From contig NZ_CP107575.1 in the NCBI RefSeq assembly GCF_025854375.1, positions 1,860,001-1,924,000 of the forward strand: a DNA stretch of 64,000 bases, in the 5' to 3' direction. Both the position numbers and the translations under genes were made by a program. This document shows, one piece after another, positions 36,066-44,876 of the stretch (position 1 is the first letter of the stretch; the number at the start of each line of letters is the position of its first letter). This DNA is from Glutamicibacter sp. JL.03c. GTDB lineage: Bacteria > Actinomycetota > Actinomycetes > Actinomycetales > Micrococcaceae. Under the pieces are notes generated by a model, which was not told the DNA's origin, did not search any database, and was given only the letters and a program-made list of their open reading frames with translations.

Positions 36066-36191
36066 GGGGCCATCTTCTCCTAGAACGGGGGTGCGAGTTT
36101 CTCTCGCAGAAAAAGTCTATCTACGCACACAAGGGGCGGACCGAATAACGGCCCACCCCTTCTGTACTAAAAAATTTGCCTGATGCCTAAA

Positions 36192-36446
36192 TTAGGCAGC
36201 AGCAACAATGTTCACCACGCGGCGACCACGACGGGTGCCGAACTCGACTGCACCAGCAGCCAGGGCGAACAGGGTGTCATCCTTGCCACGACCTACGCCG
36301 GCGCCTGGGTGGAAGTGGGTGCCACGCTGACGAACGATGATTTCGCCAGCCTTGACTTCCTGACCACCAAAGCGCTTTACGCCTAGGTACTGTGCGTTGG
36401 AATCGCGACCGTTGCGAGTGGAACTCGCACCTTTCTTATGTGCCAT
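36192..36446 (-). CDS. rpmA: Ribosomal protein bL27
   Basis: 84 residues; [29 protein letters not shown] is the bL27 N-terminus, beginning directly without the cleaved extension seen in Firmicutes. [21 protein letters not shown] is conserved. It sits between rplU and obgE as usual. Confidence 0.98.
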   Translation of the reverse strand: MAHKKGASSTRNGRDSNAQYLGVKRFGGQEVKAGEIIVRQRGTHFHPGAGVGRGKDDTLFALAAGAVEFGTRRGRRVVNIVAAA

Positions 36447-36495
36447 GCCTTTTAGCCTCTTTCGCTACAAAAATGGATATTACGATCAGCCAGAA

Positions 36496-36816
36496 TTAGG
36501 CGATCGAGGTGACCTTGACCTTGGTCAGAGCGGCACGGAAGCCCTGGCGCTTCTTGTAACCGGTCTTGTTCTTGTACTTCTGGATAACGATCTTCTCGCC
36601 ACGAAGGTTTTCTACAACCTCAGCGGTGACCTTGACCTTAGCCAGATCAGCAGCGGCGGAAGTTACCTTCTCGCCATCTACCAACAGCAAAGCAGGAAGC
36701 TCGATGGAGCTACCTGGGGCAGCCTGAAGACGGTCAACGGTGATGAGGTCTCCTACGGAAACCTTCTCCTGGTGGCCGCCTGCGCGGACAATTGCGTACA
36801 CCACGTGGGTACTCAC
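36496..36816 (-). CDS. rplU: Ribosomal protein bL21
   Basis: 106 residues if begun at GTG 36816; GTG at 36804 or 36801 would give the shorter, family-typical start [47 protein letters not shown] is the conserved core. First gene of rplU-rpmA-obgE-proB-proA. Confidence 0.96.
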   Translation of the reverse strand: MSTHVVYAIVRAGGHQEKVSVGDLITVDRLQAAPGSSIELPALLLVDGEKVTSAAADLAKVKVTAEVVENLRGEKIVIQKYKNKTGYKKRQGFRAALTKVKVTSIA

Positions 36817-37032
36817 TTCTACTCGACGTTTATTGTCTTACCGGCGCAGATATCGACCCGAACACCCATAAATGAGTGCGTATCCCGGGGATCTCATGCG
36901 CTTGTGCCTTGACGCCGAGCGGACGGAAAGTCCGTGATCTTGGCGTTTAGCACCGATCAACTAGATTACGCTAGTCCACACCACTGGGGCAAATACAAAC
37001 TGCCCCAGCGGGTGAAGCGTGACCAAGTTCAT

Positions 37033-39996
37033 CTATTTCAGCTCGCGCACCGGAACGCCGACACCGAACATTACCGGTTGCCCGGCAGGCTCGGCTGGCT
37101 TTTCGCTTTGCGAACTGGAGGAATCCATTTGAACTACCGAACCGGTAGCAGCGGATACCTCTGCCACGAGAACCTCTGCAGTCGCGTCGCCCTGAGCCGA
37201 GGTGGCTCGACGGCTGCGTCGCTTTGGCTTCGTGGAATTCTGTGGGGCCGCCGTGCTAGCGGCGGCCGAAGCTTCGACAGTTGCCTTGGCCTCGGTCGTA
37301 CCCGGAGCGCTCGACGCCGGCATAGCCAAACCGGTCAGCACCGGCTGGTCCTGAACCGATGCGGCACCAGCGCCCTGCGGGCGTGAAGCCCGGCGGGAAC
37401 GCTTGCGAGGCTGCTCAGCAGGCTTGGACTCATCTTCGGCAACAGGGGCAACTGGCTGCTGCTCCGCAACGGTCTGATCGTTTTCTGCTGGCTGGGCTTC
37501 CTGCTGTGGCGCCTCACCCTGTGAACGGTTGCGTCCACGGGAGCGCGAGCGGCGACGCGGCTTGCGCGACGACTCGCCATTCTCCTCGCCGCTCTCGTCC
37601 TTGCCCGGCAGGGCAGCTTCAAGGGCTTCAAGGGTTACGGAGACATCGGCGGCAACCGGAGTGCTGGTCTTGATAACAGGAATCTGCTCGCCCTCGATGC
37701 TCACAGCGTTCTCCACGTGTGGCTCCAGATGCGATGCGGCGGCGATGCTTGCCAACGCATGGCGGGTGGCTTCATCCTTCTCCCCGTTCGGCGCGGCCTC
37801 CTGCTTGGCAGCTGGCTTGGCCTCGTCCTTCTCGCCACCGCGGCGGCGGCGCGAATTGCGGCTCGGCTTCTCGCTGAACTTCTTGGCGTGGGGTTCGCCG
37901 GCGGAATTGAAGGTGCGGCGCGACTCAACCGGCTCTTCGTGGGTGATGACACCCGCTCCAGCGCAGTGCTCGCACTCTTCGCCGAAGACCTCAAGCAGGC
38001 CGGTGCCCATGCGCTTGCGGGTCATCTGGACCAGGCCCAGGGAGGTCACTTCGGCCACCTGGTGCTTGGTGCGGTCACGGCCCAGGCACTCCACCAGACG
38101 GCGCAGTACCAGATCGCGGTTGGATTCAAGAACCATGTCGATGAAGTCGATGACGATGATGCCGCCGATATCACGCAGGCGCAGCTGGCGGACAACTTCC
38201 TCGGCCGCTTCCAAGTTGTTCTTGGTGACGGTTTCTTCAAGGTTGCCGCCCGAGCCGGTGAATTTACCGGTGTTCACGTCGATGACGGTCATCGCTTCAG
38301 TGCGGTCGATGACCAGCGAACCACCCGATGGCAGGTAGACCTTGCGGTCCAGCGCCTTGGCGATCTGCTCGTCAACGCGGTAGTTGGCGAAGATATCCTC
38401 TTCGGACTCCCACTTCTCCAGGCGGCCCATCAGATCCGGTGCCACGTACATGACGTAGGCCTCGATGGTGTCCCAGGCGTGCTCGCCGGAAACGATCAGC
38501 TTGGTGAAGTCTTCATTGAAGACATCGCGGACCACCTTGATGGTCAGATCCGGCTCGGAGTACAGCAATTCCGGAGCCAGGGTCTTGGTGGAGTTGGCTT
38601 GCTCTTCGATACCTTCCCACTGCGCGCGCAGTCGGTTGATGTCGTTGGTCAGTTCTTCTTCCGAGGCGCCTTCAGCGGCCGTACGGACAATGACGCCGGC
38701 GTTTTCCGGCAGGTGATCCTTCAGGATCTTCTTCAGGCGCTGGCGCTCGACATCTGGCAGCTTGCGCGAGATGCCGGTCATCGAACCACCTGGCACGTAG
38801 ACCAGGTAGCGGCCCGGAAGGGAGATCTGGCTGGTCAGTCGTGCGCCCTTATGTCCTACAGGGTCCTTGGTGACCTGCACGAGCACCGAGTCGCCGGCCT
38901 TCAGCGCGTTTTCAATGCGACGCGGCTGGCCTTCCAGGGCTGCTACATCCCAGTTGACTTCGCCTGCATACAACACGGCATTGCGACCGCGTCCAATGTC
39001 AACGAAGGCGGCCTCCATGGACGGAAGGACATTCTGGACCTTGCCGACATACACGTTGCCAATCAGTGAGTCCTGCTGCGTCTTGGAAACGAAGTGCTCT
39101 GCTAGCACTCCATCTTCGAGCACGCCGATCTGGATGCGGTCCTCGCGCTGGCGCACGATCATCTTGCGCTCTACGGATTCACGGCGTGCCAAGAACTCGG
39201 CCTCGGTGATGACCTGGCGGCGGCGTCCGGTCTCGCGGGATTCCCGGCGGCGCTGGCGCTTGGCTTCAAGGCGAGTCGATCCGCGCACGGAAGTCACCTT
39301 GTCGCTGGCGGAGCTGTGGCTTTCGATGCTGCCACGTGGCGCACGGACGCGGGTTACGGTGTTTGGCGGATCATCTTGTGAACCGCCTTCAAGCTCCAGG
39401 TCCACATCGCCGCGGCGGCGACGGCGACGGCGACGCGAGGTCACGTCATCGCTTTCGGCCTCGGCAGTTTCCTGGCGCGCCGGCTCCTGCTTTTTGGCAA
39501 CAACCTGCGCCAACACGGCCTGGGCGGTTTCAGGCACGGCGAATGGATTCAAGATCATGGAGCTGCCATGCTCGGCCAATAGCTGGCCGGTGTGGTCCTC
39601 TACAGTCTCGGTGGCGCTTTGTGCCACAGACTGGTCTGCTGCGGCAGCTTCTCCGTTCACGGCATCTTCGGCGCCAAGCTGGGCAGGTTCGGTTTTGGCC
39701 GCTGCCTGCTCGACCGCCTCGTCGCTGGCAGCATGGCGCGCCGCCTGTGCACGGCGCTCAGCCTGGCGGCTGGCACGCTGGGTGGTATCAGGCGTGGAAA
39801 CCTGGGTGCGGCGAGTGGCTCGCCAGCGGTATGGGCTTTCTTCGATGCCGGCTGCGGCATTGAGTTCTGCCAGAGTCATGGCGCGACGCAATGGTCGCGC
39901 AGGGGTGGTTGAAACGCTGGTACGACGGGCTCGCGTTGAACGGTTGCCCCGCTTATTACCTTGCGCTCCACCCTTTCGTTGATTTGCTGCGCTCAT
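37033..39996 (-). CDS. rne: Ribonuclease E/G
   Basis: 987 residues. The catalytic core lies in the middle, as in other actinobacteria: an S1 domain (about 320-400, GNVYVGKVQNVLPSMEAAFVDIGRGRNAVLY), the DNase I-like part with catalytic Asp residues in TVIDVNTGKFTG and GGIIVIDFIDM, and the zinc-link ECEHC (about 705). Long charged Ala/Glu/Arg-rich arms flank it (1-280 and 730-987), containing Arg-rich clusters such as RKPRRRSRSRGRNR, which bind RNA or partner proteins. It processes and degrades RNA. Confidence 0.96.
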   Translation of the reverse strand: MSAANQRKGGAQGNKRGNRSTRARRTSVSTTPARPLRRAMTLAELNAAAGIEESPYRWRATRRTQVSTPDTTQRASRQAERRAQAARHAASDEAVEQAAAKTEPAQLGAEDAVNGEAAAADQSVAQSATETVEDHTGQLLAEHGSSMILNPFAVPETAQAVLAQVVAKKQEPARQETAEAESDDVTSRRRRRRRRGDVDLELEGGSQDDPPNTVTRVRAPRGSIESHSSASDKVTSVRGSTRLEAKRQRRRESRETGRRRQVITEAEFLARRESVERKMIVRQREDRIQIGVLEDGVLAEHFVSKTQQDSLIGNVYVGKVQNVLPSMEAAFVDIGRGRNAVLYAGEVNWDVAALEGQPRRIENALKAGDSVLVQVTKDPVGHKGARLTSQISLPGRYLVYVPGGSMTGISRKLPDVERQRLKKILKDHLPENAGVIVRTAAEGASEEELTNDINRLRAQWEGIEEQANSTKTLAPELLYSEPDLTIKVVRDVFNEDFTKLIVSGEHAWDTIEAYVMYVAPDLMGRLEKWESEEDIFANYRVDEQIAKALDRKVYLPSGGSLVIDRTEAMTVIDVNTGKFTGSGGNLEETVTKNNLEAAEEVVRQLRLRDIGGIIVIDFIDMVLESNRDLVLRRLVECLGRDRTKHQVAEVTSLGLVQMTRKRMGTGLLEVFGEECEHCAGAGVITHEEPVESRRTFNSAGEPHAKKFSEKPSRNSRRRRGGEKDEAKPAAKQEAAPNGEKDEATRHALASIAAASHLEPHVENAVSIEGEQIPVIKTSTPVAADVSVTLEALEAALPGKDESGEENGESSRKPRRRSRSRGRNRSQGEAPQQEAQPAENDQTVAEQQPVAPVAEDESKPAEQPRKRSRRASRPQGAGAASVQDQPVLTGLAMPASSAPGTTEAKATVEASAAASTAAPQNSTKPKRRSRRATSAQGDATAEVLVAEVSAATGSVVQMDSSSSQSEKPAEPAGQPVMFGVGVPVRELK

Positions 39997-40483
39997 TTAA
40001 ATTCGCGTACTCCTACTTTGTCCCGCTTTGGCATCCTCCACAGACGGCGCCGCAGCTGAAACTACAATCATCACGTGCCCTTGACCGGTTTCCTTAAACC
40101 AGCCAGACACAAAAGCTCGCTATTTTCCGCGGGATTGCCACTGGCTTATTTGACTAAGACAGACGCAATTCCTGCGGATCAACGTGGCCTATGAAAACCG
40201 ACTGCTTTCCTTTGCAGCCCTACGATCCGCGGTATTCCCTCGGGAGGCGCACATATTGGGCACTCAACCGAAGCGATGCATCGCCTGGCGATCTGTTGTT
40301 TCAAAAGTCTGTCGTCGGGTTGAAAGCAGACTGTGGATCCGCGAACAACCATTTCCATTCTCTCATATTTCGTTCATGCCTTGTTCATTGCTTCTCATCA
40401 GTTGCACAGAATCGCTTCCTAAGATGAAAAACGCTCGAAGCGGAATCTCCCGTTTTCCTACAAAATTATGGAATAGTCGAAAC
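39997..40483. other. Intergenic region between rne and the VKOR gene
   Basis: 487 bp holding the two divergent promoters. The VKOR frame is open through it from 40184, but composition and lack of a hydrophobic or familiar pattern argue against coding. I see no clear RNA element or repeat. Confidence 0.5.
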
Positions 40484-41107
40484 ATGGTTTCATCACTAGA
40501 AAAGAGCCACCACCCGGGCGTGTTGCCATGGTGGGCCAAGGACCGCGGATTCGGACTGGTTCTCATCGCGACAGGGTTAATCTCCTGGCTCGCAGCCGGG
40601 ACCCTCGTTTTGGAACGCATCGAGCTCTACAAGAATCCTGATTACGTCACCAGCTGTGATATCAATCCATGGATTTCCTGCGGCACCGTGATGAGGTCTG
40701 AACAGGCAGGGATCTTCGGATTCCCGAATCCGTTCTTCGGCATCGTCTGCTTTGCCATAGTCATCACCATCGGAGTGGTGCTGCTTGCGGGCGTGAACAA
40801 GCTGCAACGCTGGTTCTGGATCTGCTTCCAGATTGGTGTCACCGCCGCCATGGGCCTGGTCATCTGGTTCTGGTCCCAGGCACTGTATGAAATCAATGCC
40901 CTATGCCCCTACTGCATGGTGGTGTGGGCCATGGTGATTCCGCTCTTCGTCTTCACCACAGCGCGCAACGTGGTCACAGGCATCATTCCTGCCGGCGCTG
41001 GGTTGAAGAAGTTCTTTACCGAGTGGAGCTGGATTGTCACAGCGATCCTGTGGATCCTGGTAGCCGCTTCGGTGGTTCTCCGCTTCCCTAATGCGTTCTT
41101 CGGCTAG
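40484..41107 (+). CDS. Vitamin K epoxide reductase-family membrane protein
   Basis: 207 residues from ATG 40484, where the family sequence begins. About five membrane helices. VKOR proteins reoxidise DsbA-like enzymes with quinone. The loop cysteine pair is in SCDINPWISCG (about 58-68), the NPFFG turn follows, and the CXXC centre is CPYC in helix 4 (about 142-145). No DsbA or thioredoxin gene is adjacent. A weak upstream Shine-Dalgarno site leaves the exact start uncertain. Confidence 0.88.
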   Translation: MVSSLEKSHHPGVLPWWAKDRGFGLVLIATGLISWLAAGTLVLERIELYKNPDYVTSCDINPWISCGTVMRSEQAGIFGFPNPFFGIVCFAIVITIGVVLLAGVNKLQRWFWICFQIGVTAAMGLVIWFWSQALYEINALCPYCMVVWAMVIPLFVFTTARNVVTGIIPAGAGLKKFFTEWSWIVTAILWILVAASVVLRFPNAFFG

Positions 41108-41124
41108 ATTCTGCATCTCCACCC

Positions 41125-41154
41125 GCCGGTTCGTTGTGCTTGCAACGGACCGGC
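41125..41154 (+). terminator. Terminator of the VKOR gene
   Basis: GCCGGT-T-CGTTG and CAACG-G-ACCGGC form a stem with one mismatched pair around a short loop, followed by TTTCGTTTT, 18 bp beyond the stop. Confidence 0.85.
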
Positions 41155-41273
41155 TTTCGTTTTGCCGGAAACCTCTCCAGGCTTCAGAAGCGCGCCACCT
41201 GCGCCTACCGCCAATGGTTCGCGAACTGCGATCGTCATGCCCCTTCCACAGCTAGGACGGATAGATTGGATAC

Positions 41274-41882
41274 ATGGCAAGTGACAAATGGAACACAGAA
41301 AATGCCCAGAACTACGGGATCGATCTACTGATCTCAGACCAATTGCGCCTGCGCGAACTGCAGGAAGAAGATCTTCCGTTTCTTACCCAGTGGTGGAATA
41401 GCCCGGAATTCATGGCATTGCAGGGAAGCCTCGTGCTCCCCCACCCAGTCCAGGAAGCAGCCACCCTCTTCAAGTCCCGAAGCCTCAACCGAGGCACGAC
41501 TGACGGTGTTGGACTATCCATTACCCTGCCGGATGACACACTCATCGGGCACACCGCGCTCTATGACTACAACGCACCGGCTCGATCGGCTGAGCTCATG
41601 ATCATGATCGGCGGCTCAAATGTGGGGCAGGGCTACGGAACCCTGGCCACCAAGATGATCATCGACTACGGCTTCCGTGAGATGGGGCTAAACCGGATCG
41701 GGTTGACGGCCTGGGCCTACAACGAAAGGGCATTGCGGACGTTTATTCGTTCGGGCTTCCGAGAAGAGGGCCGTGTCAGGCAAGCTGGATTCCACGATGG
41801 ATCATTCCACGACAAGATCGTCATGGGGTTGTTGGCTGAAGAATACTTCAAAAGCCGATTGGCCGTGCAGCCGCTGGGCTGA
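41274..41882 (+). CDS. GNAT-family N-acetyltransferase
   Basis: 202 residues of the RimJ/RimL-like GNAT group: LRLRELQEEDLPFLTQWWN at the N-terminus, the acetyl-CoA loop GSNVGQGYGTLATKMIIDYGFREMGLNRIGLTAWAYNERALRTFIRSGFREEGR. It transfers acetyl to a protein N-terminus, antibiotic or small amine; the acceptor is not evident. It stands alone, with a terminator on each side. Confidence 0.9.
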   Translation: MASDKWNTENAQNYGIDLLISDQLRLRELQEEDLPFLTQWWNSPEFMALQGSLVLPHPVQEAATLFKSRSLNRGTTDGVGLSITLPDDTLIGHTALYDYNAPARSAELMIMIGGSNVGQGYGTLATKMIIDYGFREMGLNRIGLTAWAYNERALRTFIRSGFREEGRVRQAGFHDGSFHDKIVMGLLAEEYFKSRLAVQPLG

Positions 41883-41886
41883 CTTT

Positions 41887-41920
41887 GACCGCTCGCACTG
41901 GCGAGCGGTCATTTTCTTTT
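41887..41920 (+). terminator. Terminator of the GNAT gene
   Basis: GACCGCTCGC (41887-41896) and GCGAGCGGTC (41901-41910) form a perfect 10-bp stem with loop ACTG, followed by ATTTTCTTTT. Confidence 0.95.
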
Positions 41921-42062
41921 GAGCAGCTGATTGCGGGCCATCCACGTGCGTCAGAACTGGGCCGCGAGAAGGAATTAATCATCCTTTCGGTGTTGCCCCC
42001 AGTGCCCTTGATCTAGCTAGCCTATTCTTAGAACTAATTAGTACGAGCTACGAGGAGCAACC

Positions 42063-43349
42063 ATGGCCCTTTTCCGCAAGGCTAAATCCCAAGTACCGGC
42101 AAAAAGGCCGTCGCGAAAGCCAGTGACGGCGACTGCCTCCAACCCAAACTTGGCAGCCGCCGACGCAAAACCCGATTTCACGGTCTCCGGGCTGTGGACA
42201 GATCTGCTCGGTCGCCTGGGAATCCGCAGTGCCCAGTTGCTCGTTGTCGGAGTTTTGGGAGCATTCCTGATCATCGGGATGCTTCGTTTGACGATGATCG
42301 TTATTCCTACGCTGCTTGCTGTCATCATTTCCTGCGCGCTGTGGCCGTTGGTCGTCAAGCTGCGCAAGGTTTTCTCGCCCTTGCTCTCGGCGTGGATCGT
42401 CTTCCTGGGCTCCCTCTTGCTCCTTGGCGGCGTCGGCACGGGCCTGGTCTTTTCTGTCATCAATGAATGGCCAAAGCTCGTTGATAAAGCCGTCCAAGGT
42501 TTTAATCAGCTCAACGACATGGTCCAGGATCTCATAGGCAATCTGCCGATATCTATTGATCAGGGACAAATTGACAACGTCGTTAGTACAGTCACCGGAT
42601 TCCTGACAAGCGCGCAGTTCGGCACCGGCGCGCTGAACACGCTCAGCGCGGCAGGTAGCTTCCTCACCGGTCTGGTCCTGCTGCTGGTGATCCTGTTCTT
42701 CTTCCTGAAGGACGGCGACAAGATCTGGGCCTTCGCGATTTCGTGGACACCGGTTCACTACCGCAACAAGTGGATCCTATCCGGTGACCGCGCATTGCGG
42801 ACCTTCGGCGGCTATATCCGCGGCACCGCGACCGTGGCTGCAGTCGATGCCATTGGCATTACTGCAACCTTGTTGATCGTTCGGGTGCCGCTGGCTATCC
42901 CCCTGGGCATCATCGTGTTCCTCGGCTCCTTCGTTCCAATGGTTGGTGCTACGGTGGCAGGCATTCTGGCAACCCTGATTGCCCTGGTAACCAACGGGCC
43001 GATTGTCGCTTTGATTGTCTTGGCAGCCGTGATCCTGGTGAACCAGCTTGAAGGCAACTTCCTGCAGCCGGTCGTAATGGCTAACGCGCTTAATCTTCAC
43101 CCGCTGGTTGTCCTGCTGGCCTTGACTGCCGGCACGGTGCTTGCAGGTATTGTTGGCGCGGTGCTGGCCGTTCCACTGGTTGCCGCTTCCTGGTCCGTGA
43201 TCAAGGTCTGGACAGGACGCGACAAAATGGATCCTGTCCCTGCCGCCAGTGCGGATATCAAATCCGAAGTCGAAATAGACCAGGACGACAAGGCCCTCGA
43301 AAAACTGGAATCCGGCACAGAGGAATCCTCGGAGGCTCCTAAGGCCTAG
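42063..43349 (+). CDS. AI-2E family transporter
   Basis: 428 residues; ATG 42063 behind GAGGAGCAACC. About eight membrane helices. The C-terminal half (IPLGIIVFLGSFVPMVGATVAGILATLIALV, VNQLEGNFLQPVVMANALNLHPLVVLLALTAGTVLAGIVGAVLAVPLVA) is diagnostic of the AI-2E/PerM permease family. Roles reported for the family range from autoinducer export to Na+/H+ exchange; the substrate here is unknown. The last 60 residues form an acidic tail (EVEIDQDDKALEKLESGTEESSEAPKA). Confidence 0.9.
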   Translation: MALFRKAKSQVPAKRPSRKPVTATASNPNLAAADAKPDFTVSGLWTDLLGRLGIRSAQLLVVGVLGAFLIIGMLRLTMIVIPTLLAVIISCALWPLVVKLRKVFSPLLSAWIVFLGSLLLLGGVGTGLVFSVINEWPKLVDKAVQGFNQLNDMVQDLIGNLPISIDQGQIDNVVSTVTGFLTSAQFGTGALNTLSAAGSFLTGLVLLLVILFFFLKDGDKIWAFAISWTPVHYRNKWILSGDRALRTFGGYIRGTATVAAVDAIGITATLLIVRVPLAIPLGIIVFLGSFVPMVGATVAGILATLIALVTNGPIVALIVLAAVILVNQLEGNFLQPVVMANALNLHPLVVLLALTAGTVLAGIVGAVLAVPLVAASWSVIKVWTGRDKMDPVPAASADIKSEVEIDQDDKALEKLESGTEESSEAPKA

Positions 43350-43705
43350 GCTCGGAACCCGGTAGCTCGAAGTTCTTTAATTTGCCTCGCAGATCCGCTG
43401 ACACGGCGCATGGACCTGCGGGGCGAATTCTTTAATTTCATATGTGCGACTGTTAGAATTATTGCAAACCTGTTCATCCGGGATTAATGCTCAGTTGACC
43501 AGATCTTTCAGTAGAGAGATTATCAACGGATGCCGAGAACCAGTGTGGTGACGTTGTCACGGATATGGCGAATGTGTTTAATGTGACTGAAGTGAGTCAG
43601 GTCGATCGCTCGCAGGATAACCTTGGCAGCAAGGATTCTGGGATCGCGAATCAGTCACTCTGAAGGATAGAGACCGCTACGCAAACAAGCCTGGAAGGAC
43701 CGCGA
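43350..43705. other. Intergenic region with hairpin and short direct repeat
   Basis: 356 bp without a gene. GCCTCGCAG (43384-43392) can pair with CTGCGGGGC (43416-43424), a plausible terminator for the AI-2E gene. It is flanked by two copies of TTCTTTAATTT (43373-43383 and 43428-43438). The remaining sequence presumably holds the promoter for the following small gene; TTAGAAT near 43452 is a possible -10. Confidence 0.5.
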
Positions 43706-43912
43706 ATGTTGGATTTCAGAAATGGGAACTCGGACGAGGATTTGGCGCATCTGGTCGACGCGACCGTCGCGCATCATCAGGTAGTCACCGTCGGCTCAGT
43801 CGAGGACTTCGAACTCACGTCAATTCAAGATCCTGCAGAACCCCGTACAGCGGCAGACTCCATCGCCAAGGGACCCGATGCGCCAGCTGAATCCCTGGAC
43901 GACTGGTACTGA
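43706..43912 (+). CDS. Small acidic protein of unknown function
   Basis: 68 residues; ATG 43706 preceded by GGAAGGACCGCGA. Acidic, no membrane segment, no cysteine: NSDEDLAHLVDATVAHHQVVTVGSVEDFELTSIQDPAEPRTAADS, ending SLDDWY. I do not recognise a family. Support for coding is the good ribosome binding site and the strong terminator that follows; an RNA-only transcript cannot be excluded. Confidence 0.6.
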   Translation: MLDFRNGNSDEDLAHLVDATVAHHQVVTVGSVEDFELTSIQDPAEPRTAADSIAKGPDAPAESLDDWY

Positions 43913-43931
43913 GACTGACTCCAGAGCATAA

Positions 43932-43972
43932 AAATATCCCAGCAGATCCGAGTTTGATCTGCTGGGATATTT
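43932..43972. terminator. Bidirectional terminator between the small gene and ndk
   Basis: A perfect 17-bp stem (43932-43948 with 43956-43972) around a 7-nt loop, with AAAA at one end and TTT at the other, lies between two convergent genes. Confidence 0.95.
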
Positions 43973-43983
43973 CTGTTGATGGC

Positions 43984-44400
43984 TTACTTGCCGAACCAGA
44001 TCGCAATCTCGCGCTCTGCGGACTCGGGCGAGTCGGAGCCGTGCACGAGGTTCTGCTGGACCTTCAGGCCCCAGTCACGGCCGAAGTCGCCGCGGATAGT
44101 GCCCGGAGCCGCAGTGGTTGGATCGGTCGTTCCCGCCAGCGAGCGGAAGCCCGGGATGACGCCCTGGCCCTCGGCGACGATGGCAACAACCGGGCCCGAA
44201 AGCATGAACTCCACGAGCGGCTCGTAGAATGGCTTGCCCTCGTGCTCTGCGTAGTGCTCGGCGAGCAGTTCGCGGGTAGCGTCCAGCTGCTGCAGCTTGG
44301 CAATGGTGTAGCCCTTGGCTTCAATGCGGGCGAGGATCTGGCCGGTGAGGGCGCGCTTGACGCCATCTGGCTTGACCAGGATCAGGGTACGTTCAGTCAT
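43984..44400 (-). CDS. ndk: Nucleoside diphosphate kinase
   Basis: 138 residues, full length. ERTLILVKPDGVKRAL at the N-terminus, and the phosphorylated His in NLVHGSDSPESAEREIAIWF (about 118). It exchanges the terminal phosphate between nucleoside triphosphates and diphosphates. It follows the DUF4233 gene by 39 bp. Confidence 0.98.
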   Translation of the reverse strand: MTERTLILVKPDGVKRALTGQILARIEAKGYTIAKLQQLDATRELLAEHYAEHEGKPFYEPLVEFMLSGPVVAIVAEGQGVIPGFRSLAGTTDPTTAAPGTIRGDFGRDWGLKVQQNLVHGSDSPESAEREIAIWFGK

Positions 44401-44439
44401 TTGACTACCTCTTCGTATCGGTGATGTATTTCCAAAAAT

Positions 44440-44874
44440 CTAGGCTTGTTCGGGATGCGCCTGTTCCCAGGCTTCCTGGGCTGCGGCTCGACGCTTGTTC
44501 TCCACGTCGATTTCTTCGCCCTTGCTCAGCGCATACCACCAGCACAGGGCAAAAGCGGCGGCCAGGTAGAACATGTCCACCAGGATGAATCCTGTCAGGA
44601 AGAAGACCGCCTGCAGCGCCCAACCAATGATGTAGCCGATCTTCTTGCCCAGCAGCGCGCAATTCAGGATGCACAGCAGGGCTACCACCGCGCCCAGGGT
44701 CAGCACGACTACCGGCTCGCCCCCACGCTTTAGACCGAATGCGGCCAGCGTGACGAAAACTGCCAGAAGCGCTTCGCACACCAAGACCGTTGACGCGAAC
44801 ATCATCTTCGTCGAGCGCAGCTTCTTCTTCATGCCAGGACGCCACTCGCGCTGTGCACGGGTGAGTTTGGCCAT
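44440..44874 (-). CDS. DUF4233 membrane protein
   Basis: 144 residues with about four membrane helices; STKMMFASTVLVCEALLAVFVTLAAFGL and a following GWALQAVFFLTGFILVDMFYLAAAFALCWWYAL are typical of DUF4233, an actinobacterial protein found between folC and ndk. The C-terminus is a charged tail. No function is known. It begins 2 bp after the folC stop. Confidence 0.85.
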   Translation of the reverse strand: MAKLTRAQREWRPGMKKKLRSTKMMFASTVLVCEALLAVFVTLAAFGLKRGGEPVVVLTLGAVVALLCILNCALLGKKIGYIIGWALQAVFFLTGFILVDMFYLAAAFALCWWYALSKGEEIDVENKRRAAAQEAWEQAHPEQA

Positions 44875-44876
44875 TG

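Noticed and set aside
36131-36162. Terminator between rpmA and obgE (AAGGGG ... CCCCTT)
   Set aside because: The stem has internal mismatches and no T run on the minus strand, so it is unlikely to stop transcription of the operon.
37717-39069. A 450-codon open frame on the plus strand
   Set aside because: Antisense to the catalytic core of rne.
40184-40483. N-terminal extension of the VKOR protein by 100 residues
   Set aside because: The extension has no family similarity, and the normal family start is at 40484.
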